From assembly GCA_038234815.1 (NCBI GenBank), contig JBBQSU010000180.1:1-6408 (forward strand): a DNA stretch of 6,408 nucleotides. Direction: 5' to 3'. The translations under genes and the position numbers were made by a program. Origin of the DNA: JBBQSU01 sp038234815 (lineage in GTDB: Bacteria > Planctomycetota > Phycisphaerae > Tepidisphaerales > Tepidisphaeraceae). The notes beneath the pieces are model-generated. The model worked only from the letters and a program-made list of their open reading frames with translations, did not search any database and was not told the DNA's origin. Of the stretch, positions 1 to 6,356 are shown piece after piece. How positions within the stretch are numbered: the first letter of the stretch is position 1; each line of letters opens with the position of its first letter.

Positions 1-1257
1 GGCGCAGGCACCGGCGGACTGGCCCATCGCCACGGCATTGCCGGTGACCCGGTAGCTGGAGTGGGCGATGAAGTCTCCGCTGATGCAGCGGCCGGCCATC
101 ATCAAGTTGTCAATGTCGGCGCTGATCAACGCGCGCAGCGGTATGTCATAAGGTAGCGCCTTGTTCCCCTCGGGGTCAAAATCCTTGCTTTTTGCGGGGT
201 CGGTTGAATGCACATCGACACCGAAGGTCACGCGGCAGACAGCATCTTCAAACTTGCGGCCTACCAGCAGATCCTCTCGGGTGATGACATATCGCCCGCG
301 GATGCGGCGCCCCTCGCGCACGCCGATCTGCGCCGCCGTCGCAACGATCTTCACGTCCTTCCATGGCCCGCCACTGGCCCGCAGCGCATCGATCATCGCG
401 TGCACCTCGCGGCGGGATTCAAGCGTCGCTTGCGTCACGTCGTCGGCATTGATACCGCTCAGCTTATAGCGGTGGTTAGCCATCACCATGAACAAGTCGT
501 CGTAGACGTGCATGATGATCGGTGCGCCGTAGGACGGCTCGATGCCAATCTGTTTCAACTTGGTGAGCACGCTCCTTGTCCCGTCGCGATAGACCTTTCC
601 ATATGACGTGTCGTGCACAAACATCTGGATGTCCGCGTGCTTCACCCCGCCGATCATGAAGATGAAGCTCATCGGCTGGGTCAGTTTCGTCTCGGGGTGG
701 CCCATCTCAAACGCGCACCCCGCCCGCGCGGCCAGATCGCCGTCCCCCGTGCAATCGATGAAGACCTTAGCGGCCCAGGCTTCGCGGCCCGATTTGCCCT
801 CGGTGATGGCCAGTCGCATTCGTCGATTGTCCGAAACAAACGCCGACACCACGCGCGTGTGCAGCCGCACGCGCACGTTCGCCTCGGCGCACATCACTTC
901 GAGCAGCAGCTTGATTTTTTCAGGGTCGCAAGCAAAGGCACCAAACGTGATGCAGCCCGGCCCCGCGTGCATTGCGTCCAAACGCTCGAGGATTTCCTTC
1001 ATCAACCCCGGCTTATCCTTCGCGTCAAGAATCCACCCGAGCAGCCCGCTCGTCCAGATTCCGCCGAGTTGTCCATCCGATTCGATCAATGTAACCCGCG
1101 CGCCCCCTCGCCCCGCGGCAATTGCCGCTGCAACCCCCGCCGGGCCGGCGCCGGCCACAAGGACGTCGCATTGATCGACGATCGGAACGGATTGGGAAGG
1201 TTCGGCATGGAAATCCATAAGCCGCGGTATTGTATCGATCTTTAATAGAGAATCCAT
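1..1257 (-). CDS. FAD-dependent oxidoreductase (PF12831-like), 3' end beyond the left edge
   Basis: The minus-strand frame is open from 1257 to the window edge and gives 419 residues without a stop. Residues 31-41 read DVLVAGAGPAG, the Rossmann dinucleotide-binding motif, followed by a beta strand ending in E59, the usual ribose-binding acid, and then QLGGIWTSG (63-71). Near the visible end, residues 388-416 carry AGRCISGD, AHSSYRVTGN and MGQSAG, which match the second FAD-contacting block typical of the C-terminal part of this family, so perhaps only a few tens of residues are missing. No signal peptide is evident. These proteins are flavin oxidoreductases of mostly unknown substrate and are abundant in Planctomycetota and related phyla; the substrate here cannot be inferred. 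Start choice is uncertain: in-frame ATGs lie at 1287, 1257 and 1218, none with a clear Shine-Dalgarno sequence. 1257 was taken as a compromise; 1218 would still keep the whole FAD motif. The gene is transcribed divergently from the GH38 gene. Confidence 0.92.
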   Translation of the reverse strand, partial: MDSLLKIDTIPRLMDFHAEPSQSVPIVDQCDVLVAGAGPAGVAAAIAAGRGGARVTLIESDGQLGGIWTSGLLGWILDAKDKPGLMKEILERLDAMHAGPGCITFGAFACDPEKIKLLLEVMCAEANVRVRLHTRVVSAFVSDNRRMRLAITEGKSGREAWAAKVFIDCTGDGDLAARAGCAFEMGHPETKLTQPMSFIFMIGGVKHADIQMFVHDTSYGKVYRDGTRSVLTKLKQIGIEPSYGAPIIMHVYDDLFMVMANHRYKLSGINADDVTQATLESRREVHAMIDALRASGGPWKDVKIVATAAQIGVREGRRIRGRYVITREDLLVGRKFEDAVCRVTFGVDVHSTDPAKSKDFDPEGNKALPYDIPLRALISADIDNLMMAGRCISGDFIAHSSYRVTGNAVAMGQSAGACA

Positions 1258-1311
1258 GCGGATAATTGTACTGGCGGCGCCGGACATAATTTGGGGTCAT
1301 TCTCAATTATG
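1240..1311 (-). promoter_or_regulatory. possible promoter region for the FAD oxidoreductase
   Basis: This is a locally AT-richer patch in GC-rich DNA, at the head of the minus-strand oxidoreductase gene. On the minus strand, CATAAT (1311-1306) is one base from the -10 consensus TATAAT and would start transcription about 40 bases before the ATG at 1257. No convincing -35 box sits at normal spacing, so this is only a candidate. Confidence 0.18.
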
Positions 1312-1533
1312 ACCACTTCTCGCACGCACTTTACCACCAATGACACCGGCGAATACGCCGATTTCGTGACGAGCGTCGCGGCGGATAATGTCGCGCCGGG
1401 GCTTTATGTTGATAGCGGCGAATGGGGGCGGCGAGGCGAGGCGTTTTCACTGCGGCGGGGCACCGTACTGCTCGGCTGTCATGCAACTGGGTCCTGGCTA
1501 TGGGTTGAGCCAGCGGCGACGCCGCGAGCGTGA
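1309..1533 (+). CDS. possible small hypothetical protein (74 aa)
   Basis: An ATG at 1309 opens a 74-residue frame ending in TGA at 1531-1533. Family not recognised. The product has a polar N-terminus (MTTSRTHFTTND), a central PGLYVDSGEWGRRGEAFSLR stretch (about 33-52), and ends in a segment with three tryptophans and two leucines (GSWLWVEPA). It has no signal peptide, membrane segment or paired metal-binding cysteines. For it: divergent placement directly beside the oxidoreductase start, and codons of ordinary appearance for this DNA. Against it: the only ribosome-binding candidate is a G-rich run at 1293-1296, 12 bases before the ATG, and a second unrelated frame (1388-1705) is also open across it, as often happens by chance in GC-rich DNA. 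It could equally be a chance frame or a remnant of a longer gene. Confidence 0.3.
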   Translation: MTTSRTHFTTNDTGEYADFVTSVAADNVAPGLYVDSGEWGRRGEAFSLRRGTVLLGCHATGSWLWVEPAATPRA

Positions 1534-1712
1534 AAGTCTTGAGAGCGCGGTCGGGAATGGGGATTTTCCACCGGACGCAGCAGCAGATGCAACTGACCAG
1601 AATTGGCCATGGCGAGCCTGCGCAGCGGCCAAAGGATGCAGCCCTGAATCACCCCGCGCTGGCGCTGTCGCGGGCCCCTATCGCATCGTCTTAAATCCGT
1701 TATGATCCGGTC
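1534..1712. other. non-coding gap upstream of the GH38 gene
   Basis: I see no supported gene, RNA or mobile element here. A hexamer TATGAT at 1701-1706 resembles a -10 box, but it has no -35 partner at 17 bases and would place the transcript start inside the ribosome binding site of the GH38 gene. The promoter for the GH38-HAD pair probably lies within this stretch but could not be located. Confidence 0.4.
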
Positions 1713-1719
1713 AGGAAGG
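1713..1719 (+). promoter_or_regulatory. ribosome binding site that fixes the GH38 start
   Basis: AGGAAGG lies six bases before the ATG at 1726, a near-ideal Shine-Dalgarno sequence and spacing. It favours 1726 over the in-frame upstream ATG at 1702, which has no such site and would add eight residues (MIRSGRQV) that do not resemble the family. Confidence 0.75.
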
Positions 1720-1725
1720 CAGGTT

Positions 1726-4509
1726 ATGAGCAAAAAGTCCAAGCCCAACGCGTCGGGAATACAGCAGATTAAGGTTGTCTCTAATACCCATTGGGATCGG
1801 GAGTTTCGACGATCGTTCGAGAAGACTCGCCGTCGGCTTCTGGACATGATGGATGTGACGCTGGACATTCTGGAGAAGGACGAGAACTATCATTCCTTCA
1901 CGCTGGACGGACACGCGATCCTGATTGACGACTACCTGGAAATGCGGCCGGAACGGCGCGAATCGGTCGAACGACTGCTCAAGGCCGGCCGACTGGTCGC
2001 CGGGCCTTGGTTCACACTGGCCGAGGAATTCAGCATCGGGTCTGAGCCTCTGCTCCGCAATTTTCTTTTTGGAAGGCAAACGGTTGAGAAGTACGGCGGG
2101 CGAGTTCCCACCGTTGCCTACACTCCATCGTCCTGGGGTCAGACCGGCCAGCTTCCACAAATCCTGCGCGATTTTGGCTGTGACAAGATGATGTTTTATC
2201 GAGGCATTTCGCACCACGAAGCGGACGCCGAATGGGTCTGGTCCGCGCCGGACGGTTCGCAGGTGCTGGCAAGTCGATTTGCCATCTATGCCCGGTATAA
2301 CTGGTATTATCAGGTGCATCGTCCGGTGACGACCGGGCGGGTGTTTGAGAAGGATTATACCTGGGGTGAGTTTGATGAAGCGCCGTTTCGATTTGCCGAC
2401 GGGCTGGCCGGTGAGGACCTGGCATTTGATCTGAAATCGCCGGCGGTGTTGTACGAGAAAGCCAGACTGAAAGAAGCCGTCGAGCAAATGGTTTCCCGCG
2501 AGGGCGAGCACTTCACAACGCCGGTGTTTCTGGCGATGCACGGCCACGATATTTCCGTCGGGCATCCCCTGGAAAGCACGATCATCAAGGACGCCGGCGA
2601 GTTTTTCAAAGGCAAGTACAGCATCGAACACACCGATCTGGAAGGTTTCTGGAAAGCCGCCGAGAAGTTCATCGACCGCAAAAAACTCCCCGTTCTTACG
2701 GGGGAACGCCGGGCCTATTTGAAGACGGGAATGTGGACCTACCTTTTCCCGGCAACCATCAGTGCTCGAACCTACCTGAAACAAAAGGACTTTGCCGCCA
2801 CCGTTCAACTGGTGAACTATGCCGAACCCCTGGCCTGCCTGGCCTGGTCGGCCGGTGCGGAATATCCCAAACGGTATTTGGACCGCGGATGGCGCTACCT
2901 GTTGACCAATCATACGCATGACGCCAACGGCGGATGCGCGCCGGATGCGGTTTGCCAGGACATCGAATACCGCTATCGCAAGGCCAGTGATGTGGGCGAA
3001 ATCGTCACGGAAGATTCGATGTCGTATCTGGCCACGAATCTTTCCCCGAAAGGCCAAAGCGCCGATGTGGTGCAGTTGATCGTCGTAAACCCCCTGCCAT
3101 TTGTTCGCGATGCCGTTGTGCAGGTGGATCTGGAAATCGCCGCGTCGCACAAGGCGAAGGCCGCGGCGCTGGTACACGCCGACGACAAGAATGTCGCCAC
3201 ACAAGAGATCAGCAGCGAAAAGAGCGGCTCTTTTGTGGATAGCATCTGGGAGGTTCCCCGCATTCTCGATTCGAATCGCCTGAAGTTTTATGCCCGGTTG
3301 AAGAATCTGCCCGCCGTCGGCTATCGCAGCTATCTCATCACGCCCACCCAACAGGAACTGCGCGCCAGCCAGACCCTGGTGACCGCGCCAAATTCGATGG
3401 AGAACGAATTCCTGGCGGTTACCGTCAACGCCAACGGATCGATCTCCGTCACCTGCAAGGAAACCGGCAAGGTCTATCGCAATCTCAACTATCTCACCGA
3501 CCAAGGCGAAGTCGGCAATGCCTGGCGTCATGGCACGCCCACTTTCGACCGAATTTACAACTCGCTTTCTGCCAGAGCCGACATCTGTGTGACGGAAAGC
3601 GGGCCTGTGTCCTCGGCCATCACGGCCCAGTATTCCCTGGCCGTGCCGGTGGATTATGCCGACGGCAAGAGCCGCAATGACACGCTGGTGGACCTGCCGG
3701 TAAAGGTGCTCTATCGCTTGAACGCGGGCGAGCAATTCGTGCGGGTGGAGCTGAGCGTGGACAATCGGGCCAAAGATCATTGGCTCCGGGCGAGTTTTCA
3801 AACCGAACTGGAAACCGATGTGACTTTCGCCGACAGCCATTTTGATGTGGTCTCGCGACCCATTCCAATCCCCGACTCGACCGGGTGGATTGAGAAAGCC
3901 GGGGGAACCCACCCCCTTCGCACCTTTGTGGCCATGAGCGACGGGGAGAACGGGCTGGCCCTGATGCCCAAGGGTATTTTTGAATATGAGGCGATGGACG
4001 ATGCGGTGCATAACCTGTCGTTGACGCTGATTCGCGCCTGCCGCATCAAGCTCGCCGTCAGCGAGGAAAAGCAGACCGAGTTGCCCGATGCAGGCGTGCA
4101 AAGTCCGGGGCTGCAGAAGTTTGATTATGCCATCCACATTCACGCCGGCGATTGGGCCAAAGCCGGGTTGCTTAATGAAGCCGCGGCCTATGCAACACCC
4201 GTGCGTGCCGGACAGATCGGCCGGGGTAAAGGCAAACTGCCGGACCAGATGAGCCTCCTGACTCTCGACAGCGCCACCGTCCAAATAACTGCGATCAAGC
4301 AGTCGGAAGACGGCAAGGAAATGGTGGTGCGTCTTTTCAACGGCCTGCAGAAAACGCAAAAGGTGACTCTGCGGTTTGGGTCCAGGATCAAGTCTGCGAC
4401 CTTGTGCCGAGCCGATGAGAGCACGATCTCCTCTTTGAAACCTCAGTCGGCTTCGCTGCCGCTGACGATCGAGGGAAAGAAGATAACCACCTTGCGGATA
4501 GGATTTTGA
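1726..4509 (+). CDS. Glycoside hydrolase family 38 protein, MngB-like, with serine at the nucleophile position
   Basis: This 927-residue protein is somewhat longer than E. coli MngB (877 aa) and matches it along its length. There is no signal peptide, so it should be cytoplasmic. The catalytic barrel begins with NTHWDREF (20-27), where H22 and D24 match zinc ligands, and continues through GPWFTLAEEFSIGSEPLLRN. The block YTPSSWGQTGQLPQIL (132-147) aligns with MngB GYLPDSFGMSGQLPHI, which makes S135 the counterpart of the aspartate nucleophile. LAMHGHD (269-275) gives D275 at the position of the acid/base aspartate, and NHTHDANGG (395-403) gives the last zinc-ligand histidine, H398. A middle helical part leads to the C-terminal beta domains, starting near VVNPLPF (453-459), with DNRAKDHWLR (679-688) and FVAMSDGENGLALMPKG (734-750) typical of the family. 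GH38 enzymes hydrolyse alpha-mannosidic bonds, in MngB that of 2-O-mannosylglycerate or its 6-phosphate. Given S135, activity and substrate are uncertain. It precedes the HAD gene by 36 bases. Confidence 0.93.
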   Translation: MSKKSKPNASGIQQIKVVSNTHWDREFRRSFEKTRRRLLDMMDVTLDILEKDENYHSFTLDGHAILIDDYLEMRPERRESVERLLKAGRLVAGPWFTLAEEFSIGSEPLLRNFLFGRQTVEKYGGRVPTVAYTPSSWGQTGQLPQILRDFGCDKMMFYRGISHHEADAEWVWSAPDGSQVLASRFAIYARYNWYYQVHRPVTTGRVFEKDYTWGEFDEAPFRFADGLAGEDLAFDLKSPAVLYEKARLKEAVEQMVSREGEHFTTPVFLAMHGHDISVGHPLESTIIKDAGEFFKGKYSIEHTDLEGFWKAAEKFIDRKKLPVLTGERRAYLKTGMWTYLFPATISARTYLKQKDFAATVQLVNYAEPLACLAWSAGAEYPKRYLDRGWRYLLTNHTHDANGGCAPDAVCQDIEYRYRKASDVGEIVTEDSMSYLATNLSPKGQSADVVQLIVVNPLPFVRDAVVQVDLEIAASHKAKAAALVHADDKNVATQEISSEKSGSFVDSIWEVPRILDSNRLKFYARLKNLPAVGYRSYLITPTQQELRASQTLVTAPNSMENEFLAVTVNANGSISVTCKETGKVYRNLNYLTDQGEVGNAWRHGTPTFDRIYNSLSARADICVTESGPVSSAITAQYSLAVPVDYADGKSRNDTLVDLPVKVLYRLNAGEQFVRVELSVDNRAKDHWLRASFQTELETDVTFADSHFDVVSRPIPIPDSTGWIEKAGGTHPLRTFVAMSDGENGLALMPKGIFEYEAMDDAVHNLSLTLIRACRIKLAVSEEKQTELPDAGVQSPGLQKFDYAIHIHAGDWAKAGLLNEAAAYATPVRAGQIGRGKGKLPDQMSLLTLDSATVQITAIKQSEDGKEMVVRLFNGLQKTQKVTLRFGSRIKSATLCRADESTISSLKPQSASLPLTIEGKKITTLRIGF

Positions 4510-4532
4510 ATTTTCCGCAACAGCGAAGCAGC

Positions 4533-4537
4533 AGGAA
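4533..4537 (+). promoter_or_regulatory. ribosome binding site of the HAD gene
   Basis: AGGAA lies eight bases before the ATG at 4546, within the 36-base gap after the GH38 stop. It supports the long start of the HAD protein, and so the reality of its N-terminal extension. Confidence 0.55.
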
Positions 4538-4545
4538 TACCCACT

Positions 4546-5532
4546 ATGAAGTACCCGGGAATTGGGGAAGTGCCTCACCAGTATTCGCAGGATTTCATTG
4601 ACTTGGAAACCGGAGCGGACGGACTTTTCAAGGTCGGCCAGGGAGGCGTTCTGCGCATCGTCACGCCTAAGGATCGCAAGATCGAGATCATCCTTTTTGC
4701 CGATCGCGCCCTGTGCTATGTGAAATCGGCAATGGGATATCCGGCACTTTATCCGCTGCCTGACGCCCGCTTTGAAGGCCCTGCCGAGGCCGTGCTCATG
4801 GACCTTGACGGCACCAGTGTCCATAGCGAGCACTTCTGGATCTGGATCATCGAGCAAACCGTGGCCCGCCTGCTGGACAATAAATCGTTCGGGCTTGTCG
4901 ATGTGGATTTGCCGCATGTTTCGGGGCACTCGGTTTCAGAGCATCTTCAGTACTGCATCAGGAAATATTGCCCGGACAAAACTGTCGAACAGGCACGGAC
5001 TCACTATTTTCAGATCACTCACTTTGAGATGAGCGAAATCCTCAAAGGCCGTGGACGAGCCGATGCGTTCGAGCCGGCCCCGGGTCTGAAGGAATTTCTG
5101 ACAGAACTTAAATCGCACGACATCAGGATCGGACTGGTCACTTCGGGCCTCTATGAGAAAGCCTGGCCGGAAATTGTCTCGGCGTTTCGGCAGCTCAATA
5201 TGGGCGACCCGGCAAAGTTCTATGATGCCATTATCAGTGCCGGCACCGCCATTCGGCCTGGCGAGGCGGGTACGCTGGGCGAACTCACACCCAAGCCCCA
5301 CCCCTGGCTCTATGCAGAAACCGCCCGGGTCGGCCTCGGAATCGAAACCTCCAGGCGGCATCGCGTGATCGGCATGGAGGACTCCGGTGCCGGTGTCGTA
5401 TCGGTCCGTCTGGCGGGTTTTGCCTGCCTGGGCATCCAAGGCGGCAACATCGCCCAGAGCGGTATGCGAACGCTGCTCCACAGCGATCATGCAACCCTCA
5501 TGGATTCTTTACCGACCATCCTCGGAAAATAG
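4546..5532 (+). CDS. HAD-superfamily hydrolase, beta-phosphoglucomutase/phosphatase type, with N-terminal extension
   Basis: This 328-residue protein carries all four HAD motifs. Motif I is MDLDGTSVHSE, with nucleophile D86 and acid/base D88. Motif II is GLVTSG, with T199 or S200. Motif III is TPKPHPWLY, with K250. Motif IV is GMEDSGAG, with Mg-binding E278 and D279. The roughly 110 residues between motifs I and II fit a helical C1 cap, as in subfamily IA enzymes such as beta-phosphoglucomutase and phosphoglycolate-type phosphatases. Such enzymes act on small phosphorylated metabolites in the cytoplasm through an aspartyl-phosphate; whether this one is a phosphatase or a mutase cannot be read from the motifs. 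Unusually, the HAD core starts only near residue 80, and the preceding segment (MKYPGIGEVPHQYSQDF onward) is not a signal peptide or membrane anchor. It lies 36 bases after the GH38 stop, which suggests co-transcription and action on the same sugar pathway. Its last 24 bases overlap the convergent Nudix gene. Confidence 0.9.
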   Translation: MKYPGIGEVPHQYSQDFIDLETGADGLFKVGQGGVLRIVTPKDRKIEIILFADRALCYVKSAMGYPALYPLPDARFEGPAEAVLMDLDGTSVHSEHFWIWIIEQTVARLLDNKSFGLVDVDLPHVSGHSVSEHLQYCIRKYCPDKTVEQARTHYFQITHFEMSEILKGRGRADAFEPAPGLKEFLTELKSHDIRIGLVTSGLYEKAWPEIVSAFRQLNMGDPAKFYDAIISAGTAIRPGEAGTLGELTPKPHPWLYAETARVGLGIETSRRHRVIGMEDSGAGVVSVRLAGFACLGIQGGNIAQSGMRTLLHSDHATLMDSLPTILGK

Positions 5533-6114
5533 CCCGCTGCAATAGGCGATCACCTTGCTGTCAAACTGCACGCCCGCCGTCTGTTGACGCCCTATGAAAT
5601 CGGCAATTTCCGCGCGAGCGACCAGCAACACCTCAATTTCCTCCTCGTCCTCCGGGCGCGCGTGAGCCGACAAATTCTCTTTTGATCGCTCGTCAATCCG
5701 CATCGTTACAGTGAACGTCATTTCACTGCTGAGGCCGGGCGTGTTGTACGCAGCGGGCCAGGCCCGCACGATCGTTCCGGTGTAGCCCGTCTCCTCCAGC
5801 AATTCACGCGCCGCAGCATGAGAGGGGATTTCATCCGCATCGATCAGACCTGCGGGGAATTCGATCACCAACCCGCCCGCAGGCGGCCGGAACTGTCGCA
5901 CCAGCAGCAGCCGATCCGATGGCTCGAGCCAGCAGATCATCAGTGCCGCACCCCCGCTGGCCGTTTGGCCGATCGAAGCGGTCCGCGCGGCGTTCTCCCA
6001 GAGCCGCTCCGTGCCACCAGAATCCCGCCAAACAAGCTCCTCCAATTGCAGAAATCGACCTTGGCCGATGATTTTCCGGGATAGCACGCATGGCGTTTTT
6101 GTTTCAGCGGACAT
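5509..6114 (-). CDS. Nudix hydrolase, ADP-ribose pyrophosphatase type
   Basis: This 201-residue protein contains a perfect Nudix box, GX5EX7REUXEEXGU, at residues 89-111: G89, E95, R103, E104, E107, E108, G110 and Y111. The strand before it, LVRQFRPPAGGLVIEFPAG, is typical of ADP-sugar pyrophosphatases. P126 of the downstream NTPGLSSE sits 15 residues after the box, the position of the conserved proline that marks ADP-ribose pyrophosphatases. Expected reaction: Mg-dependent cleavage of ADP-ribose, or a related nucleotide sugar, to AMP and a sugar phosphate in the cytosol. The N-terminal segment ending in LVWRD and the acidic C-terminal part (PEDEEEIEV) also fit. The frame stays open upstream to 6399, but those 95 residues look unrelated, so the ATG at 6114 (MSAETK) was chosen. 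A possible AAGG ribosome site is 12 bases upstream; an in-frame ATG at 6135 is the alternative. The gene ends inside the HAD coding sequence (TAA at 5511-5509). Confidence 0.92.
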   Translation of the reverse strand: MSAETKTPCVLSRKIIGQGRFLQLEELVWRDSGGTERLWENAARTASIGQTASGGAALMICWLEPSDRLLLVRQFRPPAGGLVIEFPAGLIDADEIPSHAAARELLEETGYTGTIVRAWPAAYNTPGLSSEMTFTVTMRIDERSKENLSAHARPEDEEEIEVLLVARAEIADFIGRQQTAGVQFDSKVIAYCSGLFSEDGR

Positions 6115-6176
6115 ATTCAGTCTGTACCTTAGCATCCGCCGGCCGTCGAGTTCACCGATAGGAAATTTCCCTTCGC

Positions 6177-6232
6177 GGGACACGCGTCCCATGACACGAG
6201 GGGCGTCCCGAGGCGAAATTCGTCGAAATTCG
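6177..6232. repeat. cluster of short direct and inverted repeats upstream of the Nudix gene
   Basis: GGGAC (6177-6181) and GTCCC (6186-6190) form a five-base-pair stem with a four-base loop. GACACG occurs at 6179-6184 and 6193-6198, and GCGTCCC at 6184-6190 and 6203-6209. Next, CGAAATTCG is repeated in tandem at 6214-6222 and 6224-6232, a ten-base period, or about one helical turn. The cluster lies about 60-120 bases before the Nudix start. It could be an operator, part of a structured leader, or chance in biased sequence; no regulator is visible to pair with it. Confidence 0.4.
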
Positions 6233-6266
6233 GCCAAATGCACGTATTTCGCGCCGGTGTTGGTGG

Positions 6267-6308
6267 AAAAAAGGGGTCCAAAGGGGGTCCCAAAGAGGTC
6301 CCTTTGGG
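6267..6308 (-). terminator. possible minus-strand terminator or attenuator with two alternative hairpins
   Basis: CCCAAAG (6289-6295) pairs with CTTTGGG (6302-6308) around a six-base loop. Alternatively, CCAAAGGG (6278-6285) pairs with CCCTTTGG (6300-6307) around a 14-base loop. The two stems share the same right arm, so they exclude each other. Read on the minus strand, the second hairpin is followed by ACCCC and then six Ts (6272-6267), which resembles an intrinsic terminator with a slightly displaced T run. It could end a minus-strand gene beyond the right edge, or act as an attenuator in a long Nudix leader. The C-rich spacer before the T run weakens the terminator reading. Confidence 0.3.
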
Positions 6309-6328
6309 GTTTCAACGATGTCCCGGGC

Positions 6329-6356
6329 GGGTGCTGGCCGAACTCGGCCGGGTGCT
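6329..6356. repeat. short inverted repeat flanked by a direct repeat
   Basis: GGCCG (6336-6340) and CGGCC (6345-6349) form a small stem with an AACT loop, and GGGTGCT occurs on both sides of it, at about 6329-6335 and 6350-6356. It is too short to assign a role. It adds to the repeat-rich character of 6115-6408, where I see no supported gene. Confidence 0.3.

Noticed and set aside
161..1245. Four plus-strand frames of 102-210 residues within 161-1245
   Set aside because: They lie opposite the FAD oxidoreductase, whose GAGPAG and GRCIS motifs fix the true strand and frame. Their products are rich in Arg, Pro and Ala and have no domain signature.
1388..1705. Plus-strand frame whose start, MSRRGFMLIA, resembles the RRGFTLIE prepilin motif of type IV pilin-like proteins
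   Set aside because: The key glutamate after the cleavage site and the following hydrophobic helix are both missing; the sequence turns Gly/Arg-rich at once. Probably chance.
1701..1706. TATGAT as a -10 box for the GH38 operon
   Set aside because: There is no -35 element at normal spacing, and the predicted start of transcription falls within the Shine-Dalgarno sequence at 1713-1719.
1479..1868. A 129-residue minus-strand frame spanning the gap and the start of the GH38 gene
   Set aside because: It overlaps the conserved NTHWDREF coding region and the GH38 ribosome binding site, and its Arg/Ser-rich product matches nothing I recognise.
1711..4929. A 1072-residue open frame on the minus strand, antisense to the GH38 gene and the start of the HAD gene
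   Set aside because: Its product shows no recognisable domain, while the plus strand has clear GH38 and HAD motifs throughout. Long antisense frames of this kind are common where codons favour G or C at the third position.
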